Under the pieces are notes generated by a model. It searched no databases, was not told the origin of the DNA, and saw nothing but the letters and a program-made list of their open reading frames with translations. From SG8-40 sp050050435 (GTDB taxonomy: Bacteria > Pseudomonadota > Gammaproteobacteria > Burkholderiales > Eutrophovitaceae), in contig JASFUE010000062.1 in assembly GCA_050050435.1 (NCBI GenBank), positions 1-13,165 on the forward strand: a stretch of 13,165 nucleotides of DNA, in the 5' to 3' direction. Both the position numbers and the translations under genes were made by a program. Of this stretch, positions 7,658-13,165 are shown in pieces (the stretch's first letter is position 1; every line of letters begins with the position of its first letter).

Positions 7658-9841
7658 ATGAGCCAGAATGCAGTGAAAACGAATTTAATCGGGAACGAGC
7701 TCGAAAACAGTGGCCGGCGTGACTTTCTCGTCAAATCCGCGGCTACCACCGGCGCGCTTGCGATCGGGTTTCAGTTGCCGGGCATGGCGCGCGCGGCCAC
7801 CGGCCCGGATCGCGAGGTCACGCACTGGATCGTCATCCAGTCCGACGACACGGTCGTCATTCGTATTGCGCGCTCCGAGCTGGGGCAGGGCACGTTCACC
7901 GGTCTCGCCCAGCTGGTAGCGGAGGAGCTCCAATGCGACTGGAGTAAAGTACAACCGGAGTACGCCGACGTGAACATGCACATCAGGCGCAACCGCATCT
8001 TCAACAGCATGTCCACCGGTGGAAGCCGCGGCATCCGCGATTCGCAGGAGTACGTTCGCCAGGCCGGAGCGGCCGCGCGCCACATGCTGATTCAGGCCGC
8101 AGCGCGTGATTGGGGCGTGCCTGCAAGCGAATGCCAGGCGCAGAACAGCATCATCACTCACCCGTCGGGCAAGCGTACGACTTACGGAAAGGTTGCGGCG
8201 GCCGCCGCAAACCTCGATATCCCTACTGATGTCACCCTGAAAACGCCTTCGGAGTGGACGTTGGCGGGCACTTCGCCGGCGCGATTCGATGTTCCAGCCA
8301 AAACCAATGGCAGCCAGGTGTACGCTGCCGACGTGCGTTTGCCGGGAATGCTGCATGCCTCGGTCATGCGCAGTCCGGTCTTCGGCGGCACGCTCAAGAG
8401 CTATGACGAAGCGAAAATCAAGAGCATGCGCGGTGTCAAAAGCGTCGTTGCAGACGAGGACTGGGTGGCAGTCGTCGCCGACAACTGGTGGCGCGCCAAC
8501 AAGGCGCTGAATGCCATGCCTATCGAGTGGGACAATGGCGAGCACGGCGATGTGTCGAGCGAATCGATCATGAACTTCCTGCGCTCGGGAATCGAGGCAT
8601 CAGATGTCCCGGTGGCGCGCTCGGACGGCGACGTTGACGCAGCTTTTGCGGACGCAGCAAAAGTGATCGAAGCGGAATATCATTCCGGTTACCTCAACCA
8701 CGCCACCATGGAACCGCAAACTGCGACGGCCTGGTACACGGAGGATCGACTCGAAGTCTGGTGCGGAACGCAGAACGGTGAGGCCACGATTGCCGCTGCC
8801 TCTGAAACGGCCGGCATTCCGTTGGAGAACGTCATCGTTCACAAGATGCATGCCGGCGGAGGTTTTGGCAGGCGTGGCGGGCATCAGGACTACACCAAGC
8901 AGGCGGTAAAGATCGCCATGGCGATGCCGGGCACGCCGGTGCGCCTGCAGTGGTCGCGCGAGGAAGACATGCGCCAGGGCAAATACCGTCCGGTGTCACT
9001 GGTGAAGCTGCGCGGCGCACTCGACAACAACGGCAACTGGACCGCCTGGCAGGTACGACAAGCTGATCAGTCGATCATCATCACTGTGCGTCCCAACATG
9101 ATCAAGGACGGGGTCGATCCGATCAATACACGCAGCTTCCGTGACAATCCGTATACGGTGCCAAACTTCCTGAACGAGTACGCGATGCGTAATCCGCACG
9201 TGCCCCCTGGATTCTGGCGCGCGGTAGCGCATACGAATAATCCGTTCTATCGGGAGTGTTTCATTGACGAACTCGCACACGCGGCCGGCAAGGATCCTTA
9301 CCAGTTCCGCAGACCATTCCTGCAGGGCACCAGGGACCTGGCGGTACTCGACGCTGTGGCGGATGCCATCGGCTGGGGCAAGCCGGCAGCCGAGGGGGTG
9401 CATCGCGGGATTGCGGTAGTCGATTCCTACGCGAGTTTCACGGCGGCGGCAGTCGAACTCTCGGTCGAAAACGGCACCGAGATCGACGTCAAGCGCGTGG
9501 TCGTTGCGATTGACTGCGGTCACGTGGTGCATCCGGACGCGGTCAAGGGACAAATAGAAGGCGGCGTTATCTGGGGCCTGTCCTCGATCATGCACGAGGA
9601 GATCACCATTGAGAATGGCCGGGTCGTGCAAGGCAACTTCACGGATTATCCGGTTCTGAAGCTTGCGCACACGCCGCAGATCGACGCCATCATCATGCCC
9701 AGTGGCGGATTCTGGGGTGGAGTGGGTGAGCCACCGATCGGCGGGGTGATTCCGGCAATTGCCAATGCGCTGTTTGAGGCGACCGGAAAACGTATTCGCT
9801 CAATGCCGTTGAAGAGTCATGGGTTCAGCTATAAGGCATAG
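7658..9841 (+). CDS. iorB: Tat-exported molybdopterin-binding subunit, isoquinoline 1-oxidoreductase / aldehyde oxidase family
   Basis: A 727-residue catalytic subunit that should hydroxylate an N-heterocycle or oxidise an aldehyde with water as oxygen donor, using molybdenum cofactor. The N terminus has a twin-arginine signal, GRRDFLVKSA (R20, R21), a hydrophobic stretch and an ARA cleavage site near residue 46, so the enzyme is probably periplasmic. Next come a first cofactor-binding segment (about 55-190), the hammerhead-like domain (about 205-290, with YAADVRLPGMLHASVMRSP) and the main cofactor domains. GGGFGRRGG lies at 400-408, and GVGEPPIGG near the C terminus contains the expected catalytic glutamate, about E691. 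ATG 7658 is supported by GGGAGGGG just upstream; an in-frame TTG at 7625 is not. No cytochrome c subunit gene is adjacent. The next gene overlaps its end. Confidence 0.93.
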   Translation: MSQNAVKTNLIGNELENSGRRDFLVKSAATTGALAIGFQLPGMARAATGPDREVTHWIVIQSDDTVVIRIARSELGQGTFTGLAQLVAEELQCDWSKVQPEYADVNMHIRRNRIFNSMSTGGSRGIRDSQEYVRQAGAAARHMLIQAAARDWGVPASECQAQNSIITHPSGKRTTYGKVAAAAANLDIPTDVTLKTPSEWTLAGTSPARFDVPAKTNGSQVYAADVRLPGMLHASVMRSPVFGGTLKSYDEAKIKSMRGVKSVVADEDWVAVVADNWWRANKALNAMPIEWDNGEHGDVSSESIMNFLRSGIEASDVPVARSDGDVDAAFADAAKVIEAEYHSGYLNHATMEPQTATAWYTEDRLEVWCGTQNGEATIAAASETAGIPLENVIVHKMHAGGGFGRRGGHQDYTKQAVKIAMAMPGTPVRLQWSREEDMRQGKYRPVSLVKLRGALDNNGNWTAWQVRQADQSIIITVRPNMIKDGVDPINTRSFRDNPYTVPNFLNEYAMRNPHVPPGFWRAVAHTNNPFYRECFIDELAHAAGKDPYQFRRPFLQGTRDLAVLDAVADAIGWGKPAAEGVHRGIAVVDSYASFTAAAVELSVENGTEIDVKRVVVAIDCGHVVHPDAVKGQIEGGVIWGLSSIMHEEITIENGRVVQGNFTDYPVLKLAHTPQIDAIIMPSGGFWGGVGEPPIGGVIPAIANALFEATGKRIRSMPLKSHGFSYKA

Positions 9842-10301
9842 AACGGCGGCGGCAGCGCCATTGTCGGAAATGCGGCGGCAAGCGCTCAAGACGCTTGCCG
9901 CCGGTGCCTGCCTGTTGGCGGTGCGTCCTGCCCTGGCGACCCGGGAAGAGCTCGAAACGGCGCTGCGGGAGACATTCGGCGAACGCACGATTGTTAAGGA
10001 CCGCGTCAAGCTGGAACTGCCAGTGCTGGCCGAGAGCGGTAATGTGGTGCCAGTCAGCGTCAGCGTAGACTCACCCATGACGCAAGACGATCATGTGTCG
10101 GAAATCCATTTGTTTGCCGAGAAAAACCATCTGCCGCGCGTTCTTTCCGTCAAACTCGGACCCTGGAACGGCAAGGCGGAGTTCAGTTCGCGCATCCGGC
10201 TTGCAGAATCTCAGCAAGTGCTGGCTGTTGCGGCAATGAATGATGGCTCACTTTTTTCGGCAGTTGCAGACGTTGTCGTCACTTTCTCGAGCTGCGGATG
10301 A
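9819..10301 (+). CDS. soxY: SoxY-like sulfur-carrier protein with Tat signal
   Basis: A 160-residue protein resembling SoxY, the subunit that carries sulfur intermediates on a C-terminal cysteine during periplasmic thiosulfate oxidation. Family marks are IVKDRVKLELPVLAESGNVV, VSVDSPMTQDDHVSEIHLFAEKN, KLGPWNGKAE, IRLAESQQVLAVA and a final VVVTFSSCG. The carrier cysteine, C159, is followed by only one glycine; the characterised Paracoccus SoxY has GGCGG there. A Tat signal is seen at residues 18-40 (MRRQALKTL... ending in ALA). The ATG at 9819 overlaps the preceding gene by 23 bases; the ATG at 9870, which would begin directly at MRRQ, is an equally possible start, and neither has a strong ribosome site. 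No other sox genes besides the adjacent soxZ are in view, so its role is probably not classic thiosulfate oxidation. Confidence 0.85.
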   Translation: MGSAIRHRTAAAAPLSEMRRQALKTLAAGACLLAVRPALATREELETALRETFGERTIVKDRVKLELPVLAESGNVVPVSVSVDSPMTQDDHVSEIHLFAEKNHLPRVLSVKLGPWNGKAEFSSRIRLAESQQVLAVAAMNDGSLFSAVADVVVTFSSCG

Positions 10302-10630
10302 AAAGCCGATTTGGAAAAGCCCGATTTCGTGTCCCGAAGACCGCGAAACGGGGAGAAATTATCGAGATCCGCACCATGGTCGGACACCCGATGGAATCGG
10401 GGTTTCGCTACAACAATACGGGACAGCAGATTCCGCGGCACATTGCCACGGAGTTTGTTTGTCAATACAACGGGCGTGAAGTATTTCGTGCCACTCTGCA
10501 TCCGGCAGTCTCCACCAATCCCTATTTTCTCTTTCACCTGGTTACCGATGAATCAGGTGAGATCGTTTTCTCCTGGGCTGACGATCGGGGAGGAACGGTC
10601 ACCGAAACGGTGACGTTAACCGTCGACTGA
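10298..10630 (+). CDS. soxZ: SoxZ-like partner protein
   Basis: A 110-residue SoxZ-like protein, the immunoglobulin-like partner that forms a heterodimer with SoxY. Matching features are MVGHPMESGFRYNNTGQQIPRH (split here as MVGHPMESGF and IPRH, residues 27-48), FVCQYNGREVF (53-63), the HPAVSTNPYFLF segment (68-79) and FSWADDRGG near the end. It has no signal peptide; SoxZ normally reaches the periplasm bound to the Tat-exported SoxY. Its ATG overlaps the SoxY stop by four bases (ATGA), so the two are translationally coupled. A 17-base hairpin lies inside its last codons. Length is usual for the family. Confidence 0.9.
   Translation: MKSRFGKARFRVPKTAKRGEIIEIRTMVGHPMESGFRYNNTGQQIPRHIATEFVCQYNGREVFRATLHPAVSTNPYFLFHLVTDESGEIVFSWADDRGGTVTETVTLTVD
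10598..10614 (+). repeat. Inverted repeat in the 3' end of the soxZ-like gene
   Basis: GTCACCG-AAA-CGGTGAC forms a perfect seven-base stem with a three-base loop, 14 bases before the end of the soxZ-like stop codon. No T-run follows, so it is not a canonical intrinsic terminator. It may pause or protect the 3' end of the transcript, or be a by-product of the repeated Thr/Val/Glu codons. Confidence 0.4.
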
Positions 10631-10716
10631 AACGGACTGGCTGCATGAGCACGATGGCGCGGGGGGAGAAACGTTTCCGTGCGCAGCCTGCCGGATCGCG
10701 GTTTACGGTGTGCGCG

Positions 10717-11499
10717 TCAATCTGGACTTGGTGGCCATGCGGAACTGTCGATGGTCTCCTGATAAGCATGCCATGTGGCGTGACCAATCAGCGGCAACGT
10801 GACCGCAAAGCCGATGAAGGCCGTAACGAAGCCCACGGCGACAGCGGCAACAATAAGAAGCACCCAGACGACCATCGCCGCCTTGTTGCGCAGTACCGCG
10901 TTGAAGCTGGTCACGACCGCCGTCACCATGTCGGTCTTGCGGTCCACGATCATCGGCAATGAGAATGCACTGATACAAAACACGAACGCTGCAAAGAAGG
11001 AACCGACGACCGTGCCGATTGCCAGGAACGGCGCCATGTCAGCGAGGCTGGGACTGCCCTCGGCTGGAAAAAAAACGTGAATCATCGAAGCTGCTCTGGC
11101 CCAGATCAGAAAGATAATCAGCAGGATGACAGCGAATATCATTTGATCGCCGAGGTGGCGAAGACTACGGCGAAGTGAATCGATCAGGGCAGGCTTGGTA
11201 CCCCGCTGAAGCTGCACGCTCGTTTCGTAGAACGCCATCGCGAGAATCGGGCCGACGAATATGAATCCGGACAGTAGTGCGATCAGCACTGCCAGATTTC
11301 CAAACGTGATCGCCAGCAGCGCGATCGCGTAGCTAAAAACGACCAGGACAGCGCCGTAACCCAGGCTCGGTCCCGGCGCGCGGCGCAGATCCTGCCAGCC
11401 GAGCCTGATCCATTCGATTGGTGCGCCGCATCCCAGCTTCCGGCACGGTGCAGCAAAAGGCAATTCCGCGGTCGAATTTTCCTGATCTTCTTGTGTCAT
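10717..11499 (-). CDS. DUF2189 integral membrane protein
   Basis: A 260-residue inner-membrane protein of the DUF2189 family, whose function is unknown. After a hydrophilic N-terminal 40 residues there are about five hydrophobic stretches (roughly 48-66, 68-91, 118-140, 155-182, 207-236). Family marks are FVGPILAMAFYETS, LPMIVDRKTDMVTAVVTS and the closing LPLIGHATWHAYQ. The protein at 12518-13165 is a clear paralogue with matching phrases (MLLDRDVDMVTATITS, IPVIGHATWHAYR). The start is the ATG at 11499; the ribosome site (AAAGG) is weak. It converges on the soxZ-like gene with 86 bases between and diverges from the DUF4124 gene. Confidence 0.88.
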   Translation of the reverse strand: MTQEDQENSTAELPFAAPCRKLGCGAPIEWIRLGWQDLRRAPGPSLGYGAVLVVFSYAIALLAITFGNLAVLIALLSGFIFVGPILAMAFYETSVQLQRGTKPALIDSLRRSLRHLGDQMIFAVILLIIFLIWARAASMIHVFFPAEGSPSLADMAPFLAIGTVVGSFFAAFVFCISAFSLPMIVDRKTDMVTAVVTSFNAVLRNKAAMVVWVLLIVAAVAVGFVTAFIGFAVTLPLIGHATWHAYQETIDSSAWPPSPD

Positions 11500-11756
11500 C
11501 GATCCAGCCTTTCATCTGCCCCTACGATATGGATTCACAAGCGAGGTTTCGTGTTTGCCAATAGCATACCGCCATCGGGCGCGGCGGTGTTTGGCGTCTT
11601 TGGCTGGTGATAATGCCATACGTATGTGACGCCATTGAGTTCGCGATGAACGGGCCGATGAATATGATATTTCTGGGAAAATGTACCTGTCTCGGATCGG
11701 TATTTGCTTTTCCTAACGGTGGCGCTAAGGTATCGGAAGTTCAAATGGAGGTGGTG

Positions 11757-12236
11757 ATGAGCACGATATTCAGGTGTGCGGTTTTGTCCGCGTTGCTGAT
11801 GCTGACCTGTGCGGGAATTGCGCAGGCGCAGACAGTCAAGAAATACGTCACACCCGATGGCAAGACGATCTACTCCGACGAGCCTGTTCCGGGTGCGCGC
11901 GAGGTTGGCGTCATTGCGCCGCCTCCAGAAGTTTCCGAGGAGGATCGCCAGGCCGCCGAGGAGGCCGCGCAGCGCGATGCGGAAAGAGCGAATGAGGCGG
12001 GGCAGAGTGCGGACGAAGGTCTATCGCGGCGCGAACAGATTCGCGAAGCCGAACAACAACTCGAAGCGGCCAAACGTACCCTCGAGCAGGGTAAGGAACC
12101 GCTGCCGGGTGAGAGGAAAGGCACTGCAGGTGGTGGTAGCCGGTTGACCGAGGCCTATTTCGAGCGCCAGAAAGCCAACGAAATTGCTGTGCAGAAGGCG
12201 GAGCAAAAGCTCCAGTCGGCTCGCTCGAGGCGATAA
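11757..12236 (+). CDS. Secreted DUF4124-domain protein with charged coiled-coil tail
   Basis: A 159-residue exported protein. Residues 1-24 are a Sec signal peptide ending in AQA. The DUF4124 motif follows, KKYVTPDGKTIYSDEPVPGA (28-47), a small beta unit seen in many proteobacterial envelope proteins. The remainder is hydrophilic, with Glu/Ala/Gln/Arg-rich segments (about 59-112 and 130-157) that should form helices or coiled coil. The ATG at 11757 is chosen because GGAGGTG stands four bases before it and it gives a clean signal peptide; the frame is open further upstream to 11607, but that would bury the signal peptide. The function is not known. It converges on the DUF2788 gene. Confidence 0.87.
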   Translation: MSTIFRCAVLSALLMLTCAGIAQAQTVKKYVTPDGKTIYSDEPVPGAREVGVIAPPPEVSEEDRQAAEEAAQRDAERANEAGQSADEGLSRREQIREAEQQLEAAKRTLEQGKEPLPGERKGTAGGGSRLTEAYFERQKANEIAVQKAEQKLQSARSRR

Positions 12237-12290
12237 GCCGGTTCGCGGTGTAAGCAAGCTGGCGAAACACCGGAATTTGTTGAGCAAGGC

Positions 12291-12500
12291 TTACAGGCCC
12301 AGCAGCCAGGCGATGATCTGCTTGGCGATAAAACCCATCATCCCGAACGCAAGCACGAAAAACAACACGAAGGTTCCCAGCCTCCCGGCTTTGGATTGTT
12401 TGGCCAGGTCCCAAATGATGAACAGCATGAACAGCATGAAGCCGCCAAGCCCGAACGTCAGTCCGAATTCGGCGATCTGCTCTTCTGTCAGGCCAAACAC
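12291..12500 (-). CDS. Small DUF2788 membrane protein
   Basis: A 69-residue protein with two membrane helices (about 12-30 and 41-66) separated by a basic loop, WDLAKQSKAGRLGTFVLF, which is the hallmark of the DUF2788 family; the function is unknown. It begins with GTG at 12500; there is no in-frame ATG between that codon and the upstream stop. AGGT lies about ten bases before the start. The gene begins 17 bases after the stop of the upstream DUF2189 gene on the same strand, so the two probably form an operon. Confidence 0.88.
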   Translation of the reverse strand: MFGLTEEQIAEFGLTFGLGGFMLFMLFIIWDLAKQSKAGRLGTFVLFFVLAFGMMGFIAKQIIAWLLGL

Positions 12501-12517
12501 GCGCAGCGCAACCTGAG

Positions 12518-13165
12518 TCAGTTACGAACCGGCAGCCCGGACGCATCCACCACGTCACGGTAGGCATGCCAGGTCGCATGTCCGATAACTGGAATCACGA
12601 CGACAAACCCCAGCATCAGCGTCAGCAATGCAACGCCGGTTGCCAGCATGATGATGCTCGCCCATAGCACCATCGTGATCGGGTTGGCTCCGACGGCACG
12701 GATACTGGTGATCGTTGCGGTCACCATATCGACGTCGCGGTCCAGCAGCATCGGCGCTGATACCACGGTGGCCGCAAAAACCAGGGCGGCACCAAAGCCG
12801 CCGAGCGTGATCCACACCGGAAACAGCAAGGAGCCTTCTGACAGGACGATATGGCGAAGGACGTCTTGCATGCCGGTGATCGGCGCCTTAACGAACAAGC
12901 CAAACAGCACCGCCGACACCAGCACCCAGGCAGTACCTGCCAGCACCAGCATCAAACCCAGCCACACCAAAGGACGTGTACCGCGACGCCATGATTCGAT
13001 GACCTCATGCATGCCAGGGCTGTGGCCCTGTTCCAGGCCGCGGCTCAATCCGTAAAGTCCGGTCGCGAGAATTGGTCCCACCAGAAGAAATCCCGAAAAG
13101 GCTCCGGGCAGCAGGTACCAGTAGCGCAGCGTGATCGCCAGAATGATCCAGCCACCGACTGTTAC
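12518..13165 (-). CDS. DUF2189 integral membrane protein, second copy (5' end outside window)
   Basis: The last 215 residues of a second DUF2189 membrane protein; the frame is open to the window edge, so the start lies beyond it. It shows LLVGPILATGLYGLS, the APMLLDRDVDMVTATITSI segment and the closing IPVIGHATWHAYRDVVDASG, matching the copy at 10717-11499. Several long hydrophobic stretches indicate an inner-membrane protein. The function is unknown. It is the upstream partner of the DUF2788 gene. Confidence 0.88.
   Translation of the reverse strand, partial: VTVGGWIILAITLRYWYLLPGAFSGFLLVGPILATGLYGLSRGLEQGHSPGMHEVIESWRRGTRPLVWLGLMLVLAGTAWVLVSAVLFGLFVKAPITGMQDVLRHIVLSEGSLLFPVWITLGGFGAALVFAATVVSAPMLLDRDVDMVTATITSIRAVGANPITMVLWASIIMLATGVALLTLMLGFVVVIPVIGHATWHAYRDVVDASGLPVRN

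Noticed and set aside
9819..10630. A thiosulfate oxidation (Sox) operon
   Set aside because: Only SoxY- and SoxZ-like genes are present; no soxX, soxA, soxB, soxC or soxD is in the window, and the neighbours are a molybdenum hydroxylase and a DUF2189 gene.
11617..11626. Ten-base palindrome CATACGTATG upstream of the DUF4124 gene
   Set aside because: It is of a length expected by chance and has no repeat partner or promoter alignment that I can see.
11535..11744. Open frame of 69 codons upstream of the DUF4124 gene, minus strand
   Set aside because: It has no ribosome site and no recognisable family, and it lies in a short divergent promoter region.
12246..12272. CGGTGT/ACACCG inverted repeat between the DUF4124 and DUF2788 genes, considered as a terminator
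   Set aside because: The stem is only six bases with a fifteen-base loop, and no T-run follows on either strand.

Overview
The window reads as chromosomal DNA of a free-living, respiring proteobacterium, most likely gammaproteobacterial. The pointers are a small DUF2788 membrane protein, DUF2189 and DUF4124 proteins, short PilZ proteins, a PutA without a DNA-binding domain, and Tat-exported molybdenum and Sox-type proteins. Genus is not decidable from the sequence. There are no rRNA or tRNA genes, transposases, integrases, CRISPR arrays or phage genes, so this is ordinary metabolic chromosome and not a mobile island.

Layout. (1) Positions 2-1751, plus strand: the 3' end of a PQQ-dependent dehydrogenase, then an NHL beta-propeller protein related to the peptidyl-hydroxyglycine lyase family; probably one transcription unit. 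(2) Positions 1863-6825, minus strand: two paralogous 110-residue PilZ proteins (about 57% identical by hand alignment) sit on either side of a 1046-residue bifunctional proline utilisation enzyme, PutA. Gaps of 419 and 737 bases separate the three genes, and the upstream regions hold several dyads. (3) Positions 7192-10630, plus strand: a compact four-gene cluster. It has a two-subunit isoquinoline 1-oxidoreductase-type molybdenum hydroxylase (a [2Fe-2S] subunit and a Tat-exported molybdopterin subunit), followed by overlapping genes for a SoxY-like and a SoxZ-like carrier. (4) Positions 10717-13165: a DUF2189 membrane protein (minus), a secreted DUF4124 protein (plus), a DUF2788 membrane protein and a second DUF2189 paralogue (both minus, the last cut by the window edge).

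How the genes may work together. Regions 1 and 3 both encode enzymes that oxidise small organic molecules, probably in the periplasm, and feed electrons to the respiratory chain; PutA feeds electrons from proline to quinone. The PilZ proteins keep both cyclic-di-GMP-binding motifs and are probably signal receptors, but nothing visible ties them functionally to PutA. The most unusual feature is the molybdenum hydroxylase joined to a SoxYZ pair with no other sox gene in view. The SoxY-like protein keeps a single near-terminal cysteine, in a short SSCG tail. The second is a 20-base dyad centred on a candidate -10 element in front of the second PilZ gene.
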